Source: Bacillus sp. FJAT-18017 | GTDB lineage: Bacteria > Bacillota > Bacilli > Bacillales > Cytobacillaceae | DNA: 64,000 nucleotides | Direction: 5' to 3' | NCBI RefSeq assembly: GCF_001278805.1 | Contig: NZ_CP012602.1 | Location: 1,219,001-1,283,000, forward strand | Shown: one piece after another, positions 34,697 to 43,690 of the stretch | Layout: each line of letters begins with the position of its first letter | Numbering within the stretch: position 1 is the stretch's first letter | Translations under genes and position numbers: made by a program | Notes under the pieces: model-generated | The model's database searches: none | Told to the model about the DNA's origin: nothing | The model's input: only the letters and a program-made list of their open reading frames with translations

Positions 34697-35794
34697 GTGA
34701 AAAAGAAAAAGGTTTCCGTACTAACTGCACTGACTATGTCAGCCGCGCTTCTATTGGCAGCATGCGGCGGAGCGGATGAAGGCTCCGGCGGCTCAACAAA
34801 AACAGGCGGATCTGGTGAAGGCAAGGAAAAGCTTGAGGACAAAGTCGTTATTTATTCACCACATGGCAAGGACATTCTTTCAAAATTCGAACAGCAATTT
34901 GAAGCAGAATACAACGTAGACGTCGAGTGGCTTGATATGGGTTCCCAGGAAATCCTCGACCGGATTCGTTCCGAAAAAAACAATCCACAAGCAGACATTT
35001 GGTGGGGCGCACCATCGGTAAACTTTGACCAGGCGAAAGACGAAGGTTTGCTTGATCCGTATGAGCCATCGTATGCAAAGAGTCTTGCTGAAGGCTTCCA
35101 TGATCCGGAGTGGCACTGGAGCGGCACTAGCCAAACACCTGAAGTCATCATGTTTAACACAAAAGAGCTGAAAAAGGAAGATGCTCCGAAGGATTGGGAT
35201 GAATTGCTTGACTCGAAATGGAAAGATGAAATCATCATCCGTTACCCACTTGCATCCGGTACGATGAGGACTATCTTCTCGGCAATGATTTACCGTGATT
35301 TCAAGGATTCCAAGGACCCTGCAAAAGGCTATGAGTGGTTGAAAAAGCTTGATGCCAACACGAAGGAATATTCCGCAAACCCTGAAATGATGTACAACAA
35401 GGTTGCCAAAGGCGAAGGCTCGCTGTCTGTCTGGGCAATGCCGGACGTTGTTATGCTGAAGGAAAACAAGAACTATCCGTTTGATTTCATCATTCCTGAA
35501 AGCGGCACACCGGTTTTGACTGAAGGAATTGCAAAGGTGAAGGGAGCTCCGCATCCAAAGGCTGCTGAAGCATTTTATGAGTTCGTGAATACACCTGAAG
35601 CTGCGAAGACTTTGGCTGAAGAATTCTACCGGATTCCTACCAGGGATGACGTTGAAGGCCTGCCTGCATGGATTACCGAAACAGAAATCAAGCCAATGGA
35701 CATCGACTGGAAAGTATTCCAGGAAAACAGCGATACATGGATGAAGTATTGGGATGAAAACATCAAGAGCGGAGAGAAAGAAATTAAGGAATAG
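34697..35794 (+). CDS. ABC transporter substrate-binding lipoprotein, AfuA/FbpA type
   Basis: This 365-residue type-2 periplasmic-binding fold lipoprotein (lipobox LLLAACGGADE) has a family pattern: VVIYSPHGKDILSKFEQQFE, QADIWWGAPS, GTPVLTEGIAKVKGAPHPKA. It resembles ferric-binding FbpA but lacks an obvious paired-Tyr iron site. The related AfuA protein binds hexose phosphates, and with a ROK sugar repressor upstream a sugar or sugar-phosphate ligand is more likely than iron. This is inference from context. It is followed by its ATPase and permease. Confidence 0.85.
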   Translation: MKKKKVSVLTALTMSAALLLAACGGADEGSGGSTKTGGSGEGKEKLEDKVVIYSPHGKDILSKFEQQFEAEYNVDVEWLDMGSQEILDRIRSEKNNPQADIWWGAPSVNFDQAKDEGLLDPYEPSYAKSLAEGFHDPEWHWSGTSQTPEVIMFNTKELKKEDAPKDWDELLDSKWKDEIIIRYPLASGTMRTIFSAMIYRDFKDSKDPAKGYEWLKKLDANTKEYSANPEMMYNKVAKGEGSLSVWAMPDVVMLKENKNYPFDFIIPESGTPVLTEGIAKVKGAPHPKAAEAFYEFVNTPEAAKTLAEEFYRIPTRDDVEGLPAWITETEIKPMDIDWKVFQENSDTWMKYWDENIKSGEKEIKE

Positions 35795-35808
35795 GAAGTG
35801 TACTCGGT

Positions 35809-36918
35809 ATGGCGTCGATAAAAATAGAGAATGTCCAAAAAGCGTTTGGGAAAGTGATCGCAGTCGATCATTTGAACCTCGAAATCAAAGACGGTGAGTT
35901 CTTTACATTTCTCGGCCCAAGCGGCTGCGGCAAAACAACAACCCTCCGGATGATTGCCGGGTTCTATTACCCGACGAAAGGTGTCGTACGGTTCGGTGAA
36001 AAAGATATGACGCGTGTACCTCCTGAAAAAAGAAATACGGGCATGGTTTTCCAAAACTATGCCCTTTTTCCTCACATGACGGTTTTCGAAAATGTCGCAT
36101 ACGGCCTCAGGGTCAGGAAGGTCAAGTCCGCGGAACTGAAGTCTAGGGTCCAGGATGTCCTAAAAAAAGTCAGGCTTGATCAATATTCGGACCGTCAAGT
36201 CAGCCAGTTAAGTGGAGGGCAGCAGCAGCGCGTCGCCCTTGCGAGGGCATTGGTAATCGAGCCGGAAATCCTGCTCCTTGATGAGCCGCTTAGCAACCTG
36301 GACGCCAAGCTGCGCGACGAGATGCGAAGCGAGATTTTACGGCTGCAAAAGGAATATAAAATTACGACCATTTACGTAACGCATGATCAGGCGGAAGCCT
36401 TGTCGATGAGCGACCGGATCGCTGTGTTCAACTTCGGCGTTTGCCACCAGGTCGGCACACCGTCTGAGATTTACAATGAGCCAGTCAATGACTTCGTCGC
36501 CGGGTTCATCGGCGAGATTAATCTCTTGCCAGTGGCGGTTGAGAAGGTTGAAAGTGATTTTGTAACGGTTGCGGTGCCGAACGGTGATGGCTCGTCATCG
36601 AAAACAATCGTCGTACATAATGATCCATTTAATTATAATCCTGCTCATCAAGGACAGCTGGCATTGTCGGTCCGGCCGGAGTCCATCAAGATTTCGGAGG
36701 GAATCGCCGAGGGACCAAATGTGTTCAAGGGCAAGGTCGAGGAGGTTGCTTTCTTCGGCTCGCTCGTGAATGCAAAGGTCAATATCGATGGAATCGTCCT
36801 CGAAGTGAATGCATTGAACAATGTGAAAACCAATTTGAAAGTCGGCGCCGAGGTTTGGGTGACGCTGCCTGAGGACCAGATTCGAATCATACCAATCATA
36901 AGTGGTGAGCCTTCATGA
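35809..36918 (+). CDS. ABC transporter ATP-binding protein, FbpC/PotA type
   Basis: This 369-residue ATPase drives the importer. Walker A GPSGCGKTT (residues ~36-44), signature LSGGQQQR, Walker B ILLLDEPLSNLDAKLRDEM, H-loop VTHDQAEA, and a C-terminal TOBE-like regulatory domain. Its stop overlaps the permease start by four bases (ATGA), giving tight coupling. Confidence 0.92.
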   Translation: MASIKIENVQKAFGKVIAVDHLNLEIKDGEFFTFLGPSGCGKTTTLRMIAGFYYPTKGVVRFGEKDMTRVPPEKRNTGMVFQNYALFPHMTVFENVAYGLRVRKVKSAELKSRVQDVLKKVRLDQYSDRQVSQLSGGQQQRVALARALVIEPEILLLDEPLSNLDAKLRDEMRSEILRLQKEYKITTIYVTHDQAEALSMSDRIAVFNFGVCHQVGTPSEIYNEPVNDFVAGFIGEINLLPVAVEKVESDFVTVAVPNGDGSSSKTIVVHNDPFNYNPAHQGQLALSVRPESIKISEGIAEGPNVFKGKVEEVAFFGSLVNAKVNIDGIVLEVNALNNVKTNLKVGAEVWVTLPEDQIRIIPIISGEPS

Positions 36919-38606
36919 TTAAAAACCGTGATACGAGGTTTACACTATGGCTCTTGATTCCTGTCATGCTCGTCCTGGTTGCGTATGTGCTTTACCCGTC
37001 ACTGCGGACATTTCTCGAAAGCTTGAACAAGGGCGGCAGCTTCACTCTCGCAAACTATCAGGATTTCTTCGTCCAGGAATCACGGACCAATCTGCAGGCG
37101 CTTTGGAATTCGGTCTACATTTCGGTATTGAGTGTGCTGGCGAGTGCGCTGATTGGAATTCCGCTTGCGTTTATTTTCAATAAATACGATTTTCCAGGAA
37201 GAAGCTTTTTTGCCTCGGCAGCAATTATGCCAATTGTCCTTCCATCGCTGGTCGGCGTTATGGCATTCATGTTCCTGTATGGTGAAACGGGCTTGATCCC
37301 GAATTTAATTAAGGATCTGTTCCGGCTTGACGAGGTGCCGTTCAAGATTGGCGGGGTTTCGGGCATCCTGATTGTCCACGCCTATACGATGTATGTGTAT
37401 TTTTACATGACTGTTTCATCGGCGATTCATAAAATCGACCCGTCGCTGGAAGAGTCGGCATATAATCTGGGTGCGTCCCGCTTCAAGGTGTTCTGGACAG
37501 TGACGTTCCCGCTGCTGACGCCAGCGATTGTCGCGGCTTCATTGTTGGTGTTTATGATTTCAATGGCTTCGTTCAGTGCGCCGTTTTTGCTTGCAGGCGG
37601 GTATCGCGTTCTGAGCTTACAGATCTATTTTTCAAAACTGAACGGTGATATGGAAGTCGCTGCTACACAATCGGTGATTCTGTCCGTTGTGTCGATTGCG
37701 TTTCTGCTGTTCATGCGCTGGTACCAGAATCGCAAGGATTATCGGATGGCTTCAAAAGGAATTGGCGCCCATCGAAGCGAAGTCAAAAATCCAGTGATGA
37801 AGTGGATTCTCGTTGCAATCGGCGTGTTCGGGGTCATCATTCTGCTTCTGCCGCATTTCACGATTCTGCTATTGTCTCTGGTGCCGGACGGGACTTGGAC
37901 TTGGCAGACGTATCCTAGCGTGTTTAATTTTGAAAACTATCGGCTGCTGTTCCAGGATCCAAATATCTTCAAACCGTTGAAAAACAGCTTGATCCTGTCA
38001 TTTATTGCAACTGCGGGGAACCTGGTCTTCGGAGTGCTGACTTCGTATTTGCTTGTAAAGCGGAAGTTCGTCGGCAAAAGCTTCGTCGACATTCTCGTCA
38101 TGATTCCATGGGCATTGCCGGCGACCGTTATCGGGATGAACTTGATCTTCGCATTCAACGAACCATCGATATTCTCATTCGGACACATTTTGGTCGGTAC
38201 GTTCTGGATTCTGCCTTTGGCCTATTTTGTCCGGCATATTCCATTGGTTGTGCGTTCGACAAATGCCGTGCTCGAGCAGATGGACGACTCGATCGAAGAA
38301 GCATCAAGGAACCTTGGCGCGAAATGGTTTTATACGTTCAGGAAAGTAATCCTGCCAATCATTATGCCTGGTGTGTTAGCAGGTACGTTACTGGCGTTTG
38401 TGGAATCAGTCGGTGAATTCCCGACTTCCGTATTGCTCTATACGATTTCCAATCGTCCGATTTCAATTGAGATTATGAACCAGCTGCGGATGTTTAACAT
38501 GGGGCAGGCTGCTGCGTACGGGATGATTCAGATTACGTTGATTGCTGTTGTGCTGTTTGTATCGAATAAGTTCTTTGGGGTAAAGGCGGAGAATTCGCTT
38601 TCGTAA
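36915..38606 (+). CDS. ABC transporter double permease, AfuB/FbpB type
   Basis: This 563-residue membrane protein has two fused permease halves of about six helices each. Each half ends in an EAA loop (EESAYNLGASRFKVFWTVTFPLLTPAI and EEASRNLGAKWFYTFRKVILPIIMPGV). Fused permeases are typical of FbpB/AfuB and 2-aminoethylphosphonate importers. It completes a self-sufficient importer with the two preceding genes. Confidence 0.92.
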   Translation: MIKNRDTRFTLWLLIPVMLVLVAYVLYPSLRTFLESLNKGGSFTLANYQDFFVQESRTNLQALWNSVYISVLSVLASALIGIPLAFIFNKYDFPGRSFFASAAIMPIVLPSLVGVMAFMFLYGETGLIPNLIKDLFRLDEVPFKIGGVSGILIVHAYTMYVYFYMTVSSAIHKIDPSLEESAYNLGASRFKVFWTVTFPLLTPAIVAASLLVFMISMASFSAPFLLAGGYRVLSLQIYFSKLNGDMEVAATQSVILSVVSIAFLLFMRWYQNRKDYRMASKGIGAHRSEVKNPVMKWILVAIGVFGVIILLLPHFTILLLSLVPDGTWTWQTYPSVFNFENYRLLFQDPNIFKPLKNSLILSFIATAGNLVFGVLTSYLLVKRKFVGKSFVDILVMIPWALPATVIGMNLIFAFNEPSIFSFGHILVGTFWILPLAYFVRHIPLVVRSTNAVLEQMDDSIEEASRNLGAKWFYTFRKVILPIIMPGVLAGTLLAFVESVGEFPTSVLLYTISNRPISIEIMNQLRMFNMGQAAAYGMIQITLIAVVLFVSNKFFGVKAENSLS

Positions 38607-38626
38607 ATAGTGAGGTATTTTGTATC

Positions 38627-38834
38627 GGGCACATTTTGACTATTTCCAGAGGTCGAAATGGTGCCAATGCAGCTTATTGGGCACATTTTGATTATTTCCA
38701 GAGGTCGAAATGGTGCCAATGCAGCTTATTGGGCACATTTTGACTGTTCCCAGAGCCCGAAACGGTGCCAATGCAGGCTATTGGGCACATTTTGACTGTT
38801 CCCAGAGCCCGAAATGGTGCCAATGCCGCTAAGA
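38627..38834. repeat. Intergenic tandem repeat, 52-bp unit x 4
   Basis: Units begin GGGCACATTTTGA at 38627, 38679, 38731 and 38783. Inside each unit TTGG-CAC-ATTTTGAC faces GTCGAAAT-GGTG-CCAA, so each can fold into a hairpin. Units 3 and 4 share substitutions (TGTTCCCAGAGCCCGAAA), showing stepwise duplication. It lies between the permease and the ArgH-like gene. Confidence 0.92.
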
Positions 38835-38975
38835 TTAGTAATCACCTAATATAGGGGTTTGAGTACGGAGTATTATTCAATAGAATGTGTTTAATAGATG
38901 AAACAGGGTACGGAGCTTGAATTTTTGACCAAAAACATACGAACGAAAACGACTGTCATAAATGGAGATGAAAAT

Positions 38976-40466
38976 GTGAGTAAACTAGAGGATTTTATTA
39001 CGGATGAAGGGGTTGCTTTTCCGGGGAAGACCTATGTTGAAAAGCTGTTGAAGCCGGTTTTTAATGACCAAAGGGATTACTTGTTCGACGTCATGTTCGA
39101 TATTCATCGGGCCCACGTGATTATGCTGGCGGAGCAGAAAATCATTTCCGAATCGGAAGCGAAGCAGATGCTTGAGGGCATCAACAAAGTGGGAGAATCG
39201 GACCGGACTCTTCTTTCCTATCAGCCTGAATTCGAGGATTTGTTTTTCATGATGGAGGCGAAAATAGGCGAGGAAATCGGCGACGAATTGGCAGGAAAAA
39301 TCCACATCGGCCGAAGCCGGAATGACATGGGGATTGCAATGTACCGCCTTGTGCTCAGGGAGCATCTCCTTAAGCTGCTTGGCAGTGCCCATCGGCTCAG
39401 CGAGGCATTGCTGGAACAGGCTGAACGGAACAAGGAAACCTATATGACCGGCTATACTCATACTCAGCCTGCGCAGCCGACAACTCTTGGCCATTATTTT
39501 CTAGCCATTTATGATGTATTGCAAAGGGATATTAAACGTTTGTGGGCTGCATACGAAACAGTTAATCAATCTGCGTTGGGGGCTGCGGCGCTTACAACAA
39601 CCGGCTTTCCGATCAGCCGGGACCGGACTTGCGACTTGCTTGGTTTTGACAAGGTAATTGAAAACTCCTATGACTGCATTGGCGGGGCGGATTACCTGCT
39701 GGAAACAGCAACTGCGCTGATGACTTGCATGGTCAATACTGGCCGGTGGATTCAGGATTTCCTTCAGCACGTCACCAGGGAATTTGGCACTTTTTATGTT
39801 GCCGACCCATATGTACAGTGTTCAAGCATCATGCCGCAGAAGCGTAATCCCGTTTCAATCGAGCATTCACGTTCGATTGCGAGCAGTGCCTATGGAGAAG
39901 CTTTCGCTGCGGTGAGCATGATTCACAATACGCCTTTTGGTGATATTGTAGATACTGAGGATGATCTGCAGCCTCATCTGTATCGGGCTTTTGATAATGC
40001 GAATCGTGTCATGGCACTCATGTACGCGGTCATTGCGACATTGAAGGTGAATAAGGACCATGCGAAGGAAATGGCCCGTAAATCAAGTATCACGATTACC
40101 GAGCTAGCCGACACATTGGCGAGGGAATACGGTATTTCTTTCAGGAAAGCTCACTCCATCGCCAGCTACATTTCAAAAGAAACCATTAAACAGGGAAAAG
40201 AGCTGTATGAATGGGATATCGACCTGATTAACGAGGCCATCGGCAAGTTTGTTGATGTCAAACTGACCAGTGAGGAATGGCAAAAAATCATTTCTCCAGA
40301 ATATTTCGTAGAAATTCGTGACATCCAGGGAGGCCCCAGCCCAAAAGAAGTCACTCGTATGATCAATAACCGAAAAGCCAGTCTGGAAGCCAAAATCACC
40401 GACTATGAACAGGTTGTCCAAAAACTTCGCGACAAGCGGAGAGAGCTGCTGGAATATAGTCTATGA
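38976..40466 (+). CDS. ArgH-family lyase, divergent (EDDS-lyase/argininosuccinate-lyase-like)
   Basis: This ~496-residue fumarase/aspartase-superfamily C-N lyase has HIGRSRNDMGIAMYR, TGYTHTQPAQPTT (catalytic His) and QCSSIMPQKRNPVS (catalytic Ser loop with Arg where true ArgH has Lys). It is longer than and clearly different from argH at 23555. A GTG at 38976 after GGAGATG is preferred; ATG 38898 would add 26 unconserved-looking residues. It may release fumarate from an aspartate- or succinate-derived conjugate; ethylenediamine-disuccinate lyases belong to this branch. It follows the ABC operon after a repeat array. Confidence 0.8.
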   Translation: MSKLEDFITDEGVAFPGKTYVEKLLKPVFNDQRDYLFDVMFDIHRAHVIMLAEQKIISESEAKQMLEGINKVGESDRTLLSYQPEFEDLFFMMEAKIGEEIGDELAGKIHIGRSRNDMGIAMYRLVLREHLLKLLGSAHRLSEALLEQAERNKETYMTGYTHTQPAQPTTLGHYFLAIYDVLQRDIKRLWAAYETVNQSALGAAALTTTGFPISRDRTCDLLGFDKVIENSYDCIGGADYLLETATALMTCMVNTGRWIQDFLQHVTREFGTFYVADPYVQCSSIMPQKRNPVSIEHSRSIASSAYGEAFAAVSMIHNTPFGDIVDTEDDLQPHLYRAFDNANRVMALMYAVIATLKVNKDHAKEMARKSSITITELADTLAREYGISFRKAHSIASYISKETIKQGKELYEWDIDLINEAIGKFVDVKLTSEEWQKIISPEYFVEIRDIQGGPSPKEVTRMINNRKASLEAKITDYEQVVQKLRDKRRELLEYSL

Positions 40467-40545
40467 GTAAAAGGGGACGGGTCTGCTTAACTGGGTTGGG
40501 GACTTTATGCGGGGATTTTCAGTAGAAGAAATACGTATAAAATAT

Positions 40546-40588
40546 AAACGCCATTCCAAATTTTTTTGGAATGGCGTTTGCCGTTTTT
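40546..40588. terminator. Terminator between the lyase and LysR genes
   Basis: AAACGCCATTCCAAA pairs with TTTGGAATGGCGTTT and is followed by GCCGTTTTTG. Confidence 0.8.
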
Positions 40589-40644
40589 GTTTAATCAGAA
40601 ATTTGGGAAACCATGGCAGCCACCATAAACCACTTAACGTTCTA

Positions 40645-41508
40645 TTAAACCGTTCTGCTTTTATCCATTTCTATTGTTTCGATAAATTTTTCAATCGTGG
40701 AAGTTAAGTACGTATCAGCTCTTCTAATAAAAACGGTTTTAATCTTACTGTATTGATCGGGAAGTGAATGGCATTGTATAAGTCCGCTTTGTTCCATATG
40801 GGTGATTGCTGACTTTGGAACGAATGAAACGCCAAGTCCTACCGAAACACTGCGCAAGATTGTTTCTAGTGTGCCGAATTCCATGACTTTTTGCGGCGTG
40901 ATGTTTTGGTCCTTATACCAGGATTCAAGCCTGGCCCGGTAGCCACAGCCTTCGCTGAAGCATAAGAACGGTTCCTCTTTCAACTCTTCCAATGTTGATT
41001 CGCTCCTGGCTGAAATTAAAACAAGCTCCTCATCAAACACTTCATGAGCTACAAGGTCAGGATGAAAAACTGACTCTGTAACGAACGCTCCGTCCAGCTT
41101 ATGATTCAATACGTCTTCTTCCAAGCTTTCAGTAACACCTGTGAATAACGACAAATCGACATTTTTATATCTCTTAATATATTTAGATAAGATAATTGGT
41201 AAATCAATGACGGTTTCAACTGTGCCAATTTCTAATTTTCCAGACGGTTCTTCTTTATTTTGAACGGCTTTTTTCATTTCATCTGTTAGCAATAATATTT
41301 CTTTGCTATATGTTAATAGTTTTTTTCCTTCAGGTGTCAAACTCATACCGCGGCGATGCCGGTTAAACAACTGGGTATTCAGTTCAGTTTCGAGCTTTTG
41401 AATTCTCGATGTAATGTTCGATTGAACGTATCTAAACTCTTTTGCTACTTCAGAAACAGTTCCTTTTTCTGCTACCTTCAGGAAGATTTCTAAGTCCTTA
41501 AATTCCAC
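40645..41508 (-). CDS. LysR-family transcriptional regulator
   Basis: This 287-residue regulator has an N-terminal HTH (EFKDLEIFLKVAEKGTVSEVAKEFRYVQSNITSRIQKLE) and a periplasmic-binding-like effector domain (residues ~90-285). It is divergent from the EamA transporter with a 144-nt gap, the usual arrangement for a LysR activator and its target. A broken copy of its C-terminal half lies at 28095-28497. Confidence 0.92.
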   Translation of the reverse strand: MEFKDLEIFLKVAEKGTVSEVAKEFRYVQSNITSRIQKLETELNTQLFNRHRRGMSLTPEGKKLLTYSKEILLLTDEMKKAVQNKEEPSGKLEIGTVETVIDLPIILSKYIKRYKNVDLSLFTGVTESLEEDVLNHKLDGAFVTESVFHPDLVAHEVFDEELVLISARSESTLEELKEEPFLCFSEGCGYRARLESWYKDQNITPQKVMEFGTLETILRSVSVGLGVSFVPKSAITHMEQSGLIQCHSLPDQYSKIKTVFIRRADTYLTSTIEKFIETIEMDKSRTV

Positions 41509-41652
41509 GATTTCTCCCCCTTGCCCCTTTTCACCTTTTCTTTAATGATATCAAAAAAAATGATGATAATCATTATAAACATTCATTTTACGTGATACCC
41601 AAATCCATATACAATGATGTTTACGATTGCTTTATGAAAGAGGGAAGAGAAA

Positions 41653-42603
41653 TTGAGAAATTCGGTACTTTTAGGGGCTATTTTATGTTTTATTGCGGCA
41701 GTTTCATGGGGAGCAATGTTTCCTGTAGCACATGCTGCTTTCAAACATATAGATCCATTCTATTTTACAATCATACGTTACGGAGCTGTTACGATCATTT
41801 TAGTAGCGTTACTATTATGGAAAGAAGGAAGGAAGGCTTTTCAATTTGAAGGAAAAGGCCTTTATCTATGGTTTTTCGGAACAATGGCGTTTACGGTTTA
41901 CAATCTACTCATCTTCTGGGGAGAAGATTTATTAGGTGAATCAGGAGTGATGGTAGCATCCATTATGGAGTCGCTAATGCCGATGATTTCCATAGTGATT
42001 GTTTGGATGATTTTTAAGGACCGCCCTCATCTATTCACATTAATATGTGTACTGGTTTCATTTATCGGTGCTATGTTAGTGATCACAAAAGGTGATCTTA
42101 AAGCCTTTATTGGAGCGACGGATCACTTTATTCCTTCAATGCTTATCTTGATTGCAGTTGTTGGATGGGTCATTTACACGATGGGTGGCAATGAGTTCAA
42201 AGGTTGGTCTGCTTTGCGGTATTCAACGTTAAGCTGCTTACTCGGAACAATCACAGCCGCTATTGTTACAGTAGGGGCAACACTGGTTGGATATGTACCG
42301 GTTCCAACAGCAGATGGCATCAAAGCAGTTGGCCCGCACTTATTGTTTATGATCATATTCCCTGGCGTTATTGCGCTGCTTGGCTGGAATATCGGTGTGA
42401 GTTTATTATCACCATTAAACGCGCTGTTGTTCATTAACTTTGTTCCCGTTACAACACTCTCCATTTCGATTTTTCAAGGGAATGATGTAACCACATTCGA
42501 TTTACTTGGTACTGTCCTTATCATCGTTTCACTTTTATCTAATAATATTTATGTGAGGATGTCACAAAAGAAAGAATCAGTTCAGCAAGTCCAAACAATT
42601 TGA
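41653..42603 (+). CDS. EamA/DMT-family exporter
   Basis: This 316-residue drug/metabolite transporter has about ten helices in two EamA repeats (AAVSWGAMFPVAHAAF in the first; LIAVVGWVIYTMGG in the second). Such proteins usually export amino acids or metabolites. The TTG start at 41653 follows GAGGGAAGAG. It is probably controlled by the divergent LysR regulator. Confidence 0.9.
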   Translation: MRNSVLLGAILCFIAAVSWGAMFPVAHAAFKHIDPFYFTIIRYGAVTIILVALLLWKEGRKAFQFEGKGLYLWFFGTMAFTVYNLLIFWGEDLLGESGVMVASIMESLMPMISIVIVWMIFKDRPHLFTLICVLVSFIGAMLVITKGDLKAFIGATDHFIPSMLILIAVVGWVIYTMGGNEFKGWSALRYSTLSCLLGTITAAIVTVGATLVGYVPVPTADGIKAVGPHLLFMIIFPGVIALLGWNIGVSLLSPLNALLFINFVPVTTLSISIFQGNDVTTFDLLGTVLIIVSLLSNNIYVRMSQKKESVQQVQTI

Positions 42604-42675
42604 GTGAACGGATATCATACTGCAGACAAAACAGGGTAGTATCGGCAACAGGTTTTTTCCAGTAAATATCTAAAT

Positions 42676-42770
42676 GCTCATATCAGTGTAAAAACGGCTC
42701 ATATCAGGCTCATATCGGCAGCAAATTGGCTCATACGAGGCTCATATCGGCAGCAAAACGGCTCATATAA
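42676..42770. repeat. Intergenic tandem repeat, GCTCATATC units spaced 21/11/21/11/21
   Basis: GCTCAT recurs at 42676, 42697, 42708, 42729, 42740 and 42761. The spacing alternates 21 and 11 bp, giving a 32-bp higher-order unit. Confidence 0.88.
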
Positions 42771-42823
42771 TTTTGAATGATGGGTTCAAATGTGGGGTTG
42801 GTCAAATGAATCCAGCCTAAGAA

Positions 42824-42864
42824 GAAGGTCGATTTCCTTGTTAAGAGAGAAATCGACCTTTTTT
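42824..42864 (+). terminator. Intrinsic terminator
   Basis: AAGGTCGATTTC pairs with GAAATCGACCTT and is followed by TTTT. It ends the EamA transcript beyond the repeat array. Confidence 0.8.
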
Positions 42865-43267
42865 GTAACCACTTAAGAGGATAGTCGCAGGAGATTAATT
42901 CAATTAAATAATGTTCTTGGGCTGATTTTTTTAAAAAAATATAAAAAATTTCGACCGGAAACGTGTTATATAATTGCTATTTTAGAAAAGGGAGGAGCTT
43001 GGAACAGTTGTCAGAATCCAGGTTGTTACTGAGATAAAAATTAGTCCACTAAAGTGGATAAAGACTCCAGAATGTTCTTGCTTGTCCCCCTGACCTGACT
43101 AAATTGAGATGCATTTCCTCTACCAATACACTTAAATTAAAAACCTTCCTTGATCTTCAAGGGAGGTTTCCTGTTTATGTAAATCAGACGTTTTGCTGGG
43201 ATAGTTTACACTGTTGATAAAGTAATTACTGTCGAAAGATATTAACCTAAATATTTAGAATTTTCAG
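42865..43267 (+). other. Intergenic stretch upstream of the mutase cluster
   Basis: No supported gene. It contains a TATAAT (42969-42974) followed by a GGGAGGAG with only a 12-codon frame behind it. A second hairpin, AAACCTTCC..GGGAGGTTT (43141-43169), could be a terminator of this short transcript. Confidence 0.45.
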
Positions 43268-43296
43268 TTGACAGTCCGAAATGAATTTTATATTAT
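43268..43296 (+). promoter_or_regulatory. Sigma-A-type promoter of the mutase cluster
   Basis: TTGACA (43268-43273), 17-nt spacer, TATTAT (43291-43296). Transcription would start near 43303, giving a leader of nearly 390 nt before the MFS gene. Confidence 0.65.
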
Positions 43297-43315
43297 AGGC
43301 TTCAAGCAAGTAAGA

Positions 43316-43340
43316 TTGTCAGACAATCAGACTGACAGAC
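43316..43340 (+). promoter_or_regulatory. GntR/FCD operator 1
   Basis: TTGTCAGACAA is a perfect palindrome, followed by TCAGACTGACAGAC. The 17-mer TTGTCAGACAATCAGAC recurs exactly upstream of the GntR gene (45867). It lies just after the predicted transcription start, suited to repression. TTGTCnGACAA-like sites are typical of FadR/LldR-type regulators. Confidence 0.7.
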
Positions 43341-43457
43341 TAATTTTTAATTACCGTCCAAGTTTCCTCTTTTTGTTCTCATCTTAGACTACTTCCTAAA
43401 TGTCGTTAGTCCCTCAGCCTTCGGGTAGTCATGTTTCCTTTTATTTTTACACTAAAA

Positions 43458-43517
43458 TGTCAGCGCTTACATAATACAAAAATTTCACAATCCGCAAAAG
43501 TATTGACAGCGCTCTCA
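43458..43517 (+). promoter_or_regulatory. Two cre-like sites in the leader of the mutase cluster
   Basis: TGTCAGCGCTTACA (43458-43471) and TGACAGCGCTCTCA (43504-43517) each fit the CcpA consensus with one mismatch (C at position 4). They start 46 bp apart. The second overlaps a TTGACA that might serve as another -35 box. Together they suggest catabolite repression. Confidence 0.6.
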
Positions 43518-43690
43518 GAATTATTGGAAAGGAGGTTTATTTACAAGGGTTAAATTAGAAAAGCCCACTACAAGTAAAAACCGCAATCTTTTAATAAATA
43601 AACATTTTAGAAGTTTTAAACTGACAACATCACAAGTGCCTTTCAGACAGCTTGACCATTTCGTTATTTAAAAAGGAGAGGGTTTGATTA

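Noticed and set aside
34697..38606. Ferric iron importer
   Set aside because: The transporter has the FbpABC shape, but no clear iron-binding Tyr pair is seen and the ROK repressor and cre point to a sugar or sugar phosphate; iron cannot be fully excluded.
38627..38834. CRISPR array
   Set aside because: Units are contiguous and repeat over their full 52 bp, so there are no unique spacers and no cas genes nearby; same for the 51.4 kb array.
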